Both the position numbers and the translations under genes were made by a program. A stretch of DNA of 64,000 nucleotides, taken from Dryobates pubescens. Lineage: Eukaryota; Chordata; Aves; Piciformes; Picidae. Within the stretch, counting starts at the first letter, position 1. The number at the start of each line of letters is the position of its first letter. Below are positions 27,571-42,500 of this stretch, one piece after another. The notes beneath the pieces are model-generated. The model was not told the DNA's origin. It saw only the letters and a program-made list of their open reading frames with translations, and ran no database searches. The stretch lies in the NCBI RefSeq assembly GCF_014839835.1, contig NC_071633.1:19893001-19957000 (forward strand), in the 5' to 3' direction.

Positions 27571-30500
27571 TCAGCTGGGCCCCTGCAGCAAGTCCTGGTG
27601 AAGAGAGCTGACTATTCGCCGCAGGTAGTTGAGACCAACTGGTACAGTGGAGAGGACAGCAGAAACCTCCTCCTCCCTGGGAAAGGCAAAGTGAGCACAC
27701 AGGGGTAAGGAAGAGAGAGGCTGAGCTCCCAGCCCCAGCTTTGGAACATCATCCCTGGTGGTTCTGTTCAACTCACCCAACATTGCCAATGAGCTTTTGG
27801 ACTGTGAAAGGCAGAGGAGCGTTAGGGTAGCTGGCGCTCAGGGACAGGGTGAGCTGGAACTTGGCAAAAGCAGCAGCTGAGGAGAACACCAGCGTCAGGC
27901 TGGGGGAAATAAACAGCACAACACTCATGGGTGGGGTCCAGAAGTGAAGCTAATTGATGCAACAAGCCTAAGGACTTCGAAAGGGTTCCAGAGAGTAGCA
28001 GCAACTTCAGAAATGAGGTTAACCTTCCCCCCGACACCAAGAATACAGACCCCCACCTTTCCCCACAGAAGCAGTCACCACAGACCCCCCTCACAGCACC
28101 TGTCGAACACCAGGGCAGTCACACAAATTAGTAACCAAGAGCATGTCTTCTACTTCACATAAAATATTCTCCCAGGGAGTTAAAGATCCCTGCAGTTTTC
28201 AGCAAGTTACCTCCTGCACTAACCTCTGAACCCCAGCACGGGTGGGAGGGACCCCTGGAGCTCACCCAGTCCAACCCCTGCTCCAGCAGGGCTCCCACAG
28301 GAGCCTGCCCAGGGGCACAATGGCCAGGGGGGGTGGGAAGCTCTCCATACAAGGAGACTCCACAGCCTCTCTGGGCAGCCTGCTCCAGGCCTCCAGCACC
28401 CTCACACCAAACAAGTTTCTGCTCATCTCCAGGTGGAACCTACTGGGGTCCAGTTTGTGCCCAGAGCCCCTTGTCCTGTCCCTGGGCACCACTGAGCAGA
28501 GCCTAGCTCCAGCCTCTTGCCCCCCACAGCTCCTTTATCCTTTGCTGGGCATTGCTCAGAACCCCTCTAGGGCTGCCCTTCTTCAGGCTCTCAGCCTTTG
28601 CTCCTCACAGAGCTGCTCCAGGCCCCTCAGCAGCTTTGCAGCCTCCCCTGGACTCTCTCCAGTAGTTCCCTGTCTCTCCTGAACTGGGGAGCCCAGAGCT
28701 GGACCCAGGACTCCAACTGTGACCTGCCTAGGGCAGAGTAGAGAGTGAGGAGGAGCTCCCTGGACCTGCAGGCCACACGCTTCATCATGCCCCACAGGAG
28801 GCCACTGGTCACAATAAATTAGACTGCTGTTAAGTAGTAGTGACATAAAATCTCAGGTTTAAACTGAAGTTTCTTCAGCCTTTGGTTTCAGATTATCTGG
28901 AGACACTCACAGGGGTGAACTCCAGCTGAAGTTACTCACTTTGTGTCACTGATATCTGTCTTCAGAAGTTTAAATTTTCCACCCCATCTCTCCAGAAACT
29001 CAACCTCATCTCCCAGGATCCTGCAGTTGCTCACCACTGAAGAGAGCTCACGAAGACCCTAAGTGGGCAAGCGGAGAAGAATTCAGCTTGGCACTGTGGC
29101 TGCCACACTGCCACTTGAGCACACAGACTGTCCTGCAAAGTTCTCCACAACGCTCATTTAGCTGCCATCCCAGTCTGGACCTGCAGGTGAAGCTGTACAA
29201 GACAGCAGCAAAGACATTTCTTTGCTCCAGGTTTCTCTCTTGAGTTTGGTCAGTGTGGTAACACAGCCAGGCTGGAGCACCAAGTGTGGGTTGGCAATTG
29301 AACCCTTTCACCCCCTCATTCTTTTGGAGCAGAATGGCCTTCAGCTCAGTTCTTCAGCTTCTCCTAACAGAAAAAAGAGACCACCAAGGCAGGTAGGCAT
29401 AAACACAGCACACAAGGAATGCCTTTTACAAAGACCAAGAGGTGATGGCTTCTAACTGGAAGAAACTGGATGTAGGTTAGACACTTGGATGTCCCACGAG
29501 GGTGGGGAGACAGTGGAACAGGTTGTTCAGGGAGGCTGTGGCTGCCTCCTCCCTGGAGGTGTTCAAGGCCAGGCTGGATGAGGCCTTGAGCAACCTGGGC
29601 CAGGGGGAGGTGTCCCTGCCCATGGCAGGGGGTTGCTGCTGGATGGTCTTGAAGGTCCCTTCCAACCCAACTCAGTCTGTGGTTCTATGACTAAGAAAGC
29701 ACAGCTTTTATGTCTCCTGCCTGCAGGGCCAGGTACAGCTCTCCCCACACCTCAGAATGCTCATGAGGCAGGTTTTGATTTGCACTGCTGAAGCGTTGAT
29801 GGAGATATTTATGCTCTGTCAGCCCTGTTCTCTGGGACAGAGAAGTTTCTGCAGAACCTTACAGACTTTGCTGGGACATTACCTGGGGCAGGTGGTCCAG
29901 TGTGGGAGACTTTTCTTGCCAGCATCCCTGGCTAGCAATGAACTGGAAGATGAGCCTGTGGACTAAATGAGAGGAGGGGGGAGCTGCTGCTTCTGTAACA
30001 CAAAAGGAAAGCACGTTGCCAGAAAGCTCCTTCACACCATCTGCTGATGCCTTCCCAAGGCTAGCAGGGCAGCTGCTTTCAAGCTGCTTGACAAACATCT
30101 CACCATCCAAGAGAGACTCAAAGCCCAGGCTAAGGATCTTCCGGGAAGGATCTGTACCAAATTCATCACCATCTGGGAAGGGAGGAAGGAAAACAAACCC
30201 CAAGGAGTAGTGATTTCCACATCCAGCTCTGGAGTTCCTCCTCTGCAGCAACAGCCACCCATCACACACTTCCTGAGCTCTCACAGCAAACACTGATAAA
30301 CATGTTCAGAGCCACCCCTCCCAGCCCACAGGCTCCTGCTGTGCTCTGTTTCCTTGGAGCAGATCTTCACATATTAAAAGTTTAGTTTTCTATTATATAT
30401 TTATTTAACCTTTCAAATTCATACAGCTGAAACCCACCCATTTTGTGCCTTACCTCTTGGGGGTTCAAAGACCACTGTGAGTTCAATAGAGTCATAAAGA

Positions 30501-33500
30501 AAGCTGAAGACTCCCTGCTGTTCATTCCACTCAATCAGGTCCCACTCAGTGGGTCTAGAAAGGAGGAGAAAAACACCTGCCCATCAGCCTGAGGTTCAGC
30601 CAACACAACCACCTGAAGGGCAAAGATCAGAGCATGAAGAGCACTTGCAGCTCTGAGGATCTGTTGGGAACACAAGCATGTTCATTGTGGAACTGGAAGA
30701 GAGCTGGACCTAGGAGGACTGAACATAATAGAAAAGCTGTGCATCACCTGTGGAACCTCCCTGAGGCTTCACTGCTTACCCTGGGCTGGGAGATGGGCAT
30801 CCAAAGGCTTCCCAAAGCAAAGAACAAGGAACCCCAAATCCCATGTACACACAAATGTGAGGCCCCAGAGCTAGCTGATAAAAACAAAACCTGCAGGTGG
30901 TCTCCTTACTCAGAGTGCTCCAGGAGCTCCCGGTAGTGCTTTTCTTCCTCCTTCAGCTGCTCCATCCTCACCAGCATCTGCTCGTTCTCAGCCTCCAGAT
31001 CTGAGAGCTCTCTGCAGAGATACAGCTGCTGTGTGAGATGTGGCACGTAGGCTAAAGAGACACCAGCCCTCCCCCTGGGTCTGCCTGTGCTACAGAGTCA
31101 CAAAACGGTTTGTGTTGGAAGGGACCTTACAGATCACCCAGTTCCAGCCCCCTGCCATGGGCAGAGACACCTCCCGCCAGCCCAGGCTGCTGAAGGCCTC
31201 ATCCAGCCTGGCCTGGAACACCTCCAGGGAGGGAGCATCCACAGCCTCCCTGGGCAACCTGCTCCAGTGTCACCACCCTCATCATTTTTTCCCTAATATC
31301 CAATGTAAGTCTTCCTTCTTCCAGCTCAAGGCCACCACCTCTTGTGGTATTTGAGATCCTCTCTGATATCTTACCTTTGAAGTTCCTCCTCTTGGGATTT
31401 GATGCTTTCCAGTTCTAAGAGAAAGGGAGGAAATAACTGTGAGAGAAAGGCAGCAAAAAAGCCCCAAGCCTGACCTTGCTGCAGTCACTGTTCTAAACAA
31501 AGAGAGCTCAGCTTGATGGCTGCTGCTCCTCCCTGGACACAGACATCTGGCCAGCACAGGTTAGAGATTACTGAAGAGGTGCTGAGCATCAGAGACAGCC
31601 AGCACATGGTCTTCAAGTCACACTGTACCAAGCTCTAACCCCCATTTTTTCCAGGGGAATAATGTTCCTTTGTATAGTTCAACATCTGTGCAATCAGCTG
31701 TATCAAGGCAGAAGAGGCAGCAGTGGTGTTTGTGTCCACATCAGTGACTCTGCCAGGGTGGGGGCTAAGGATCACCCTCTCCAGCATTTGAACTCAAACA
31801 AAGAGCTGTTCAGCTGGGGCTGTTACCTCTCTCCAGGCAACTCACTCCAGGCATTTCATCACTGCACTCTGCTTCCCATTCTTCCCAGGCAGAATCTAGG
31901 GGAAAGAAGCATTAGGTCTCTGCAGAGCTCCCAGATTCAATACTTAGATTCCATTTTATTTGCCTGTTGGGTCTATAACTCTTAGTGCTCCAAAGCTAAC
32001 TAAGGAAAATGTAGGAAAAGCTGGAAGGGTAGCTACTAAAGCCCTCAAAAGCAACAGATAGGAAGGAGAATTCCTTTTACTGCATTGTTTCAAAGCTGCT
32101 ACTGTGCAATTTGATTTCTGCTTAAAGCATTGGAAGAAGTGAAAATACATTGAGCATTTTCAGGCAGCAATGCCAAGTGCAGACTGAAGCTTGTGTGAAG
32201 AGAGCTGAGAGTCTGAAATCATCCAGCTGTGATGCTGAGCCCCACAGCACACAGCTGAGCCTTGCCTGCCTGCAGGGTCACAAGAGGTTTGGAAGCCACT
32301 TTGAACTGTGTGCTGCCAGCAGCTGGACTGCCACTGCTAGCAGATGGAGCCAGCCTGGTTAGGTGCTCAGGGCTCCAATTATAACCCTGAATTCCAGCAT
32401 AGAGATTGTTGGGCTTCACAATTAGAACTGAAAAAATACTTGCAGCAAAGGGGGTGCACAATTCCAAGCAACCCAACACAGCAGCCTGAAGTGACCATTT
32501 AAAGCAGCAACTCTGAAGAAAAACAGAGAAATCGGTGAATTGGTGACATACCTGCTCCTGGAGCACCAAGGCAGCTCTCTGCCTCCTTCAGCAGCTTCTC
32601 CAGCTCCTCTGCTCTGGACTGTATCTTTCCCTGCTGTTCCTAAGAGGGAACAATTGTGCTCAAGTCAGTGACAGGCTCTGAACAGCTGAACTGGCTCCTG
32701 AGACCACCATGAGGATCTGTGCTGTGAAGCTAAGGAATGCAATGTCACCTCTCATTAGAGCAGAGGCAGACAGCCACTAGGGCAGCAGCCACAGGTAATA
32801 AAATAAAAGATCCTTAACTGGTGTCTTCTTAATGCCTTTTCTTATGGAGGGATGAGATAAGACATGGGAATAATCAGAGCTTTAACAGAGAGGTCTCTCA
32901 GTTAGATTCCCTTGTTAGTTACTAATTCTGATGTTGCTGCAGATAAAGAGCTAATTTCTGATGGTGTTCCCTTTAATACTTCATTTCCCACTCAGTTTAA
33001 TTGCCAAAACCCTCTAAGCAGAAGGTTCCTGTAGTGTAAGTGCAAGAAAGTAGCTGTCCCAGCATGGTTTACATTTGCATGTAAAGATGAGGGAAGTGCA
33101 TTAGCAGTGGGAAGGTTCCATGACAAAGCAGGCTTACAGACAGTGATTAGGCTCCCACACCTAGCAGACCAATGAACCATGGCAGAGCAAAAGCTCTGCA
33201 GCCTCCTCCACGTTACCTGCACACACTGCAGCAGCTTGCTGTACAGTTCTGCTTTCTCTTTGTGAGCCAGGATTTTACTCTCCTTGGTGAAATAGGACTT
33301 CATTTGGTTCAGTTCTGCACCAAACTTCTTCAGCTGCAGAGAGGGAAAAATACAGAAGTGAATGGAAACAAGCAAGAAAAGTTGTTCAGCCTTCAGCTCC
33401 GTTCCCTGCTCCTCCCAATACCTCATTTCTCTTGCAGCAGCATTACAGGACAGGTTTAAGCCTGGACAGCCCCTGTTAATCCCAGCACAGTCACCTACTA

Positions 33501-36500
33501 CAGTAACTGGTTTCCTCTGCTGGATCCAACAAGATCTTTATTCAAACAGAGAGCTGCACAGATAACTATAGAGCTGCTGTTACCCAGACCAGAGCTCCTT
33601 CACTGTCTGTCAGCTGCTTCCCATCCCAGAAGGCATCAGGTTGGAAGGGGCCCTCGAAGGTCATCTTGTCCAACCCCCTCTCAGTCAGCAGGGACATCTC
33701 CAGCTAGATCAGGCTGCTCAGAACCCCATCAAGTTTGACCTTGAATGTCTCCAGGGACAGGGCCTCAAACTGCCTCTGGGCAGCCTGTTCCAGTGTCTCA
33801 CCACCCTCATTGTGAGTAGCTTCCTCCTGATGTCCAACCCAAATCTGCTCTGCTCCATTTTCAAACCATTGCCCCTTGCTGTCTTGTGCTCATTATCATC
33901 ACCTTTCTGCCTCAAATACCTCCTGGCCTCATCTTTCTGTGTGCCATGTGACAGCACTGCTCCCCTATGCAGTTTCATTTTTGTGCAGTGCCACATTTTC
34001 TGTCCACCCTTGCAACATGGTCTCTCTGAACTAAAGAGAGGGCCAGTGGGCAGTTCTGCTCCACCAGTGGAGCAACACAATCTCTGCAGCATCAGCAGCT
34101 CTATCTTCCATCCAAAACTGCACTCTTTAGGCCTGTCTGAAGTTTCTCTTCTCTTTTCTGCCCTCAACTAACCTGAGTTACCAACTGGAATTAGCAAGCA
34201 GGCTCCTTTAACCTATCTTAAAGTGCAGCTCTCCCTGCTTTCTCCTGACATGCTGGAAGTTCTCACAGCATTTTCCCTGCAGAAGGTATTTTGCTTTCTA
34301 TCACCTACCTGCCAACTGTTATTGTGACCATTCTGGCTCTCACTTTATTTGAGCACATGGATTAACCTGACTCTGTCACTATGTGAGTAACATCATCTGT
34401 TCCTGGGACATTACCTCTTCATCAGAGCAGGTTCTCATGACTTCCCACAGAGTCCTGTTGAAGTTCACCAGGAGCTGATCCTGAACACTCACATGCAATT
34501 TTAACCTGAAGGGTGGGGGGGAAGTTGAAAGAAAGTCTTGTGGCAACTGCACCCAGCACATGAAGCAGCAGGTTGGGAGTTGTACAATTAATTCCCTTTT
34601 CCTAATTAACACCTGGAAATGTGAAGAGTTTTATTTTGTTGGGTGCAGATGACACCAAGTGGATGTGAGTGGCTGGAGGGTTGGGAGGCTCTACAGAGAG
34701 ATCTAGCCAGGCTGGATTGAAAGGCTGAGGTCAATGGGACAAGGTTCATCAAGGCCAAGTGCTGGACTCTCAACTTGGGTCACAACAACCCCATGAAGGC
34801 TCCAGGCTGGGAGGCAGAGTGGCTGAAAACTGCCCAGTGGAGAAGGACCTTTCTGAGCAGGGTTTTGGGCCTCTCATTCCAAGGAGGACACTGAGGTCCT
34901 GGAGCAAGTCCAGAGAAGGGCAAGGAAGCTGGTGAAGGAGTTGGAGAGCTAGAATCAAAGAAATAGGAAATGGAGCTCATGAGGCTGGGGAAAATATGAA
35001 CTGACTTTGTATTTTAACAGAAAAGCTTCATTTTGCACAGAAATTGTAAAAATGAGAATGAAGCAGATCAGAAGTGTCCTTAAGATGAGCAAATGAACCA
35101 TAATCACAGAATGGTTTGGTTTGGAAGGGACCTTCAAGATCATCCATTTCCAACCTCCCTGCCATGGGCAGGGACACCTCCCACCAGCCCAGGCTGCTCA
35201 AGGCCTCATCCAACCTGGCCTTGAACACTTCCAGGGTGGGGAGGGGACATCCACAACCTCTGTGGGCAGCCTGTTCCAGTGTCTGGCCACCCTCACTGTA
35301 AAGAATTTCTTCCTGATCTCCAGCCTAATCTAATCAACACTGGGATATGGGAACCAACACCCAGGTGTTGGAGTTTGGCTTCTGGTTTTGTATCAAAAAT
35401 GATCAGTTTTACTCCTGTGATGTGCAGCTGAAACACTCCATTAGCAAAAGATTAATTACTTGAGGAAACTCAAACTTTACCTCCCTGAGCATAACTCCTG
35501 CCCAAGAGTTAGTCCTGAGCTGCCTGGATCTGGAACCAGCTGGTTACCAGCACCAGGCAGGTTAACTCTGAGTGATTGCTCTTTCATGTGTTAACTGTCT
35601 CCAGGCCACTTTGCACACAGCCAGAGCTGGGAGTGGAAGCACACTTACTCCTCTATCTTCTGAGCAAGGGCTTGGCAATCCTCCTCATAAACGTGCAGCC
35701 TGGGCCGAAGAATGTACTGGCAGTAGAGGAGGTCCTCTGGTGTGGGTGGGGCACTGACTGCACCCTGCAGGAGAACAGGGAAAATGGTGAAGAAAGGAAA
35801 ATCACACACTGCATGCTTCCCAGAAACAGTAACTTCCAATCCACACACAGCCAGAAACCAGCAAAAGGCCTGGAAGCTTTCTTTTTGACCAGAAGAATAA
35901 AGCTCAGCCCTAACAGAGGCAGCCTGAGGAGCCAGTTCCCATGGAATCATTGAGGTTGGAAAAGATCTCTAAGAGCATCAAGTCCAACCTTCCACCCAAC
36001 AACTCCATGACCACCAGACCACATCCCAAAGTGCCACACCTGCTCCACCAGTGAACACCTCCACCACCTTTCATTCAGGACTAGTCCTGCAAACCTTTCA
36101 GGATGGGGATACTGGCAGACTTCAAGGGAAGAAATAAAGAGTAGTCATGTCATGAGAAGCACTTGTGAAGGGAACAGCACAGATAGCAGGAGGCAGAGCA
36201 GCACTTCAGGGTTCTGAGTTCAGTGGCTGATGAGCACAGTAAGCAGATGAAGTGAAAAGGTTAGACTGAACTTCTAATTCTTACTTTCAAACTGAGCATC
36301 CTCAAAGCAAGTTAGGAAAGCAAGACTCAGCAGCTTCACCCAAGAGCAGATCATCCAGAAGAGATGGTACTTGGTGAAGAGACTGAAATCTGCTCTGGTT
36401 TTCAGCAGGGAGGGGGAAAGAGGGATCAGACCAATCAGAGGTCAGGGAGCCCTGGGACAAAAGGGTGTCTGACACACTTGGCAAGGTGGAACTGACTCCT

Positions 36501-39500
36501 GCCTTCACCTTCTCAAAGGCTTCTAGTGCAGACTGGTTAGTTGATAGAAATTTCAGAAGAGCAAGGAATATTATTTCAGGTCAGTTACATTGCACACATC
36601 ACAGCAGAGAGACTCACACTGGATGGGATGTGGCTGTGCCGGGGCCTCTGAATTGGAATGTGGACCTGAAGAAGAGTCAGGAACTCCCCAACTGTGATGA
36701 GACCACTCTGGAATTTCTGTAAAGATCAGGAAAAACACACAGGCAAAGCACTTTCCAAGCAAGAACATTTGCTTGCATTTACACACACAAGCCATTTTCC
36801 TGTTAGGAGGAGCTGGCACCTTCCAGGTGCTTACATACCTCCCTCAAGTTGTCTTCGCAGATGAGAAGCTGAGACTCCACCTGGCTGCTCCGCTGAACTA
36901 GCAAGACAAGAAGGGGATATTGCTGGGGTCAGCACTGCTCCTGGAGGCACAGAGTCATTTGGACTGCAGAAGACCTCCAAGATCATCGGGTCCAACCTTC
37001 TAGCCAATACCTCCATGACCGTGTCCTGAAGTGCCACATCCACAACCCCCTGAGCCACTCCAGGGGTGGTGACTCCACCAGCTCCCTGGGCACCTGTTCC
37101 ATGCCTGACCAGGTAAAGGTGAAGCCTTATTTCTTCTTACAGAGATATGGACCTAAGCTCATTAGCCCTAGAAATGAACTGGAATTGCAGTGTACAGTTA
37201 GACCTTCAGGTGTTTCCAGTGCTGAATGAAGTAACTGAGGAACCATCTGCTGGGGAGAAACAGGGAGAACTATTTTCCTCCTAATGTAATGCAAAGTAAA
37301 GCCTGTGGCAGGGGCAGTGAAATGCCAGAGCTCACTCTCCTTTGGGAGGAAAATCCTATGTAATACACCAAAAAGGAATAAAACAGAGAGACTCCAGCCA
37401 GCTCACAGGGGATCCTACATAGGCAAACACCAAACTTACAGGGTCCCAAGGTAGCATTCAAGTTCTGAGCTACAAGGGCTACTTCCCACTCAAAGGGAAG
37501 TGCCCAGCTTCCACCAGACAAGGCACAGTTTGCACAGCTGCAGGAGCCAAAACTGGAATGGGGTTTGGAATGATAGGCAAGTCATTACTTATCAGATAGC
37601 TGGCAGATTTCTGCCTCAGAGTTAGGCATCAGCTAACAAGGAAGAGCTAATTAAAGCCTTTCAGAGCCTGTGTCTGAAATGCACTCTGAGGAGTCCTTAT
37701 CCCAGAGTGCAGAGCTGAGGCATGCAGACTGAACGGCACAGAACCAGTTTCAGATCACAGAACCAGCCTCAGGACGGGGTTCTGCTGTGTGCTAAGGCAA
37801 CTCAGCTGCCTCATCAGCCCAACCTGCCTTGGAAACAAAGCTGTGCTTCAGTTCTGCTCCTTTTGCTTCCCTTCTTTTTCCCCTTGGGCTCTTACTCAGA
37901 ACACAAGAGCATGCTGAGTGGGAAGCTGTGACACAGGTATCCAAGGCCTTTCCCAGCTGGAGTATATGGCACGAGTGAGGCTCTTCCTTGGTTAAGAGTG
38001 AAGGACATGAGGTGTCAGAGCATTACCATAAGAGAAGCCTTACTTGTTAATTCTGCATCAGCCTTGACAGAATCCAGGGAGCTGCTGGTGCTGGCATGAG
38101 TGCAGTCCAGGCTTTGAGCTGATAGGGTTGGAGGATCTTCGCCTTTGTGAACTTCTGCTTGGCTTTGAGACACAGCACCTGAAGTAACCTGACATTGAGA
38201 GTTAGAGCAAACAGTGTAAGACACTTTACTGCAGCTGCTTCTTGGCATTCAGGGTTGGCTTATTTTTAATATCAGTCCCCTTTCTATCTCATCACCATGA
38301 CAAACCAGCATGTGCCCAGTTCAGCCATTTCCTGTGATGACACAGGGGAAGCAAAGCTGCAAACCCCTTCACTTCTCGGTCAGAGCAGTACCCACCACAG
38401 CACTCTTCCAGCTGCTGGAACTAGAAAGCTTTCACTGATAAACTACAAACTTCTAAGGTCAGAGGACTCTTCCATATTTGCCCAGATGTTCTGGATTCAG
38501 CTGCAATCTGTGCTGCCTATAAACAAACTCCTTTGAACTAAACACCCTTGTTTAGATCTCCACCAGTTGCTTCAGGTTTTACTCTATCCTTGCACCTAAG
38601 CAACACCTAAGCTAGCAAATAGCTTAGTCCAGGGGACCAAGAGTGTTTGGCCAAGAAAGGATTAAAATGATACTTCAAAGAATGATTTCAACTGGCAGAC
38701 TGCTTGCACAGTTCAGAGACACTGCACGTGTTGAGTTTCCTCTTTCAGCAAAGTGATGGAAAGCCCAGGGCATGGCACAGCAACATGGTGCCTGAGAGAA
38801 ACAAAAGCCACCAGCAACCCCAACTTAAACCCAAGCCCTGTCAGAGCTCACTTTACCCTTACAGCAAGGGGCTGGGCTCACCTGCAAGTCTGAGGAGGCC
38901 TCAGCATGCAAGTTTTCATCACTCTTGACCTTCTTTGGGCTTTGAAGGTCTTCCTCATCTTGTTCCAAAGCTCTTTTTGGTTTACTGCAAGTTTTTGTCT
39001 TCTCAAATGGACTCTTTTCATTGTGGGGGACTGGGTTTTTGCTTCTCTCACTGCAGGCACTTTCCATGAGTTCACAGCTTACAGATTCATTTGGATCCAT
39101 CTCTTCCAGGTAGACAGGAAGAAACTCTTCTGCTACAAACCGGGAAGGGCTGAAGTTCTGCCTGCCAGGCTTGCCGGGGCTCTCACTGCTCCTCACACAC
39201 GTGTCTGAGGCTGCTGCTGCTTCTCCTTTGTCTGCAGAGGACTTTGCATTTGTGTCCTGCACACTAGAGACAGAAGCTCTTCTGTTGGGTAACTTAGGCT
39301 GGAAGATACCCAGAGACACCTTTACTCCCTGGTATTGATCCTGGGGTGCCATGCCTGTGCTTGCATCCCTGGGAGCAGCTCCAGGCTCGCGACACCTCTC
39401 CTCCTGCTCTCCGGTGCAGAGCAAATGATTTGGTTCCTTCACCAGATTTTTTCCCAGCCTCAGGGTATCCTCTGGCTGGACTGATGGTTTGGGCAACTGG

Positions 39501-42500
39501 TCAGCAAGAGCTGTTTCAGAAACTGAGAGAACTGTGGATTTCCTTCTAATGCTTTCCAGCTTGGAACAAATATTTAAGATGCCTGATAACTCAGGTGCAA
39601 GGGTAGGCTCTGTTGGGTCTCTAGAGCTGTCACTCACCAGAAGCTGCTTAGTGTGCTCCAAGCTGATGCAAACATCTTCTGGAGGTGCCTCCCCTCCAGC
39701 TGACAGCCCCTCATCTTCCTGTGATTCCTTGTTGGAAGCTGGACCTCCAGCCATGCCTGAATCTGCAGCCAAATCCTCATGTTGAGATAAATAACCTTTC
39801 AGCACTTGGTTTCCCTGAGTGCTACATGCATCTGGAGAAGCCACCAGAGGCTGTGGCTGCTGAAGGGGAGGTGCAATGCGAGATACCAAATCACCACTTT
39901 CTTCACTGTGATCCACAGGCTTGTTACCTGGAAGCCTGAAAGACAATTCCTTTGATTTCAGGCTTTCTTGGGGTATGAGATCCTGCTGTGAGCTTCCAGG
40001 GGCAGGGTTATCCACAGGAGGGGGAGGATCCTGGGGTGCCTGCACAACCACAGCCTCTTCTGGAAGGGAGGCAGAACAGACAGAATCTGCTGTTGTGCCC
40101 CTGGGGACCTGGGCAGCTCCCTTCTCAGCAGGAAATGCTGAGGCTGATGAAGCAGGAGTGCTGGGCTCAAGCTTGGAGTCTGGGTGATATTCACCATCTG
40201 GGTCTTTGTGTGAGGAATCTCTTTTATCTCTGCAAGAACCCCACACCCCATGATGCCAGTCTGGCTGCTGGGTGCGTTGATGTGACGCTGGTTGGTTCTC
40301 AGAGGCAGGAATGTTGCTAACAGCAGTGGTGTGGGAGGTGGTTATTTCCATGTCATCCTGGTTGTGGGCAAACACAAGGGTTTTATCAGCAGGAACTGCA
40401 GAAGTGGCTGGAGTGGATTCTCTGACCTGGACACCCACACTACCCCTGAGCACACCTGTGTGAGTTCTGGTGATCTCCATGTCCTCAGCTGAAGAAAAAA
40501 TGATGGTCCTGCTACCTGGAACAGCCTCCTGCTTGGCCAGCTGGGCTCTGTCCTGACAAAAGGCTCTCCTGATACTTTGCCCAAGAGAGTGAGACTGGGT
40601 CATCCTCATGTCAGCCTGGAAACTCTGAAACACGATGGTGGAGGAAGTCAAAGGCTGTGCACTTGGCAGGGCATTTTCTTCCACAGTTAGGTTAAGGGCT
40701 GTGGTGATTTCTTTGCTGTCCACAGCTAACACAGTAGCTTCACTGCTGGGACGTGCCTGCTGGCCAGCCTCCTGAGCCAGGCTGGGGTTGTCAGCACAAA
40801 GATGGCTGGTGCTTGGAGCACCAGAGCAAGCCTGGCTGCCTGGGAACAGGATGGGGTTAACAGCACCAGCTGAAGAGACAGAGCAAAGCCCTCCCTTGTT
40901 TTGGGAGAGAATCTCATGGCCTATTGCAGCGGTGTGGCTCTGGGTGATGTCCATGTCATTGTTCTCATCATCCAGTGAGAAACAAACTGTTTCCTCCCCT
41001 GCTGCTTTCTTCAAGCTTTTCCTCCTTGTCCTTCTGGCCAGGGTAAGCATCCCCTGGGGCACAGCCTTTTCCATAGGTTCATCAACAGCACTGAGTGCAG
41101 TCATTTCCATGTCATCACTGTAGGTAAACACACAAGTCTGATCTCCAGAAGGTAAGGGTGAGTCCTCATCTGCACTTCTGTGCTGCAAGACCCTCCTGTA
41201 GTCTGCTGGAACTGGATGGCTCCTGGTGATGTCCATGTCAGCATCTGCTGAGAAGGTGGTGGCTTTCTCACCTGCACAGGGCAGAGCTTTGAAGCCACTC
41301 ATGGTGCCTTTAGAAACTGAAGCCTCCAGAAGGCTTCTTCCCAAAGGCTGTGACATAACTTTTTGACTTTGCAAGGACACAGACCCAGAGGTGCTGGTGA
41401 CAGCATTCTCAGGGACTTCTCTCCTTTGCTCTTGCAATGAGCACACACTCTTTGCAGAGGAACTTGGACCACTTGCCTGGAAGTTTGTTCTCCAAAGCTT
41501 ATCAGCCTTCATCACTTCAAGCCCTTTAGCCCTGATTTCCACAGCCTGGCTTCTTCTGAGGCTCCCATCAACACCAAGCACCTCAACATTCTCCTTGTCC
41601 ACATCCAAAGGACTTGCACCTTCACTGACAGTTTTGTTCTGGTTCTTTCTTGGAATTATCTCACAATGCATTTCTTTTCCTCCTGTAGTTACCCTGTTAC
41701 ACTGCTCATCACTGACAACATGGCATTTAATCATTTCCATTTCTTCCTGCTCATTTAAACTGGGAGATGTAGCTCTGTCAGCAATAAACTGAGGTTTGCA
41801 GGTGACAGAAGTGAGCACTCCAACAGGAGATTCATTTTCAGCATCTCTTCCATCACCCCTGACAGCAGAGGTTTTAGTCAAGTCTGTATCTTCAGAGAGT
41901 ATCAGTGTCTTCTCAGTGGGCAGAGAGACAAGGCAAGAGCTCAGCCTGGGCTGCAGCCTGCTCTGAGGAGCACCAGCAGACACTGAACTTCTGCGGGAGT
42001 CAAGCCAAGCATTCCCTGGAGCGGTGCTGTGACCTTGGGTCACCCTCTCCAGTCGTCCATCTGAGCCTGAAGACAGCTCAAGGGGTTTACAGGGCCCAGG
42101 AGCTGGGCTGTCTGAAGCTGTCTGACTCCCTGGGGCAGCCCTGTCACCATGTGCTGGGCACCTGCTCGCTGGCTGCTCCGAGGTCTGGCGGCGGGAGCCG
42201 CTCGGGTCAGCAGAGATCACTCCTGTGTAATCCCCAGTAATCTTCATGTCTTCACACACAGGAGGAGGTCCCCCTCGGAAGACAGTCTCAGAGGAAATGG
42301 ATCCTGGGATGGCAGCCATCCCTCTGGCCTCTTGTCTAGCAGCCTGCAGTGCTGCAGGATCTTGTCTGTCTTCAGCGTTTGCCACTTTCCTGTCTGCACA
42401 GAGCTGCTCATGCTGAGCAGTTAAATGCTGATTGGATGCTCTCTTGAACATAGAATTACCTGCCTCTGGGGGTGGGGAATCCTTTGGGAAGTTCAGATTT

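Noticed and set aside
29859-30293. A continuous 144-codon frame at 29859-30293 (-) as one coding exon
   Set aside because: It spans two real KNL1 exons (29883-29992 and 30104-30172) and the short intron between them, which happens to be open.
35645-35950. A 101-codon frame at 35645-35950 (-) as its own gene
   Set aside because: It is the KNL1 exon 35649-35764 extended into intron sequence.
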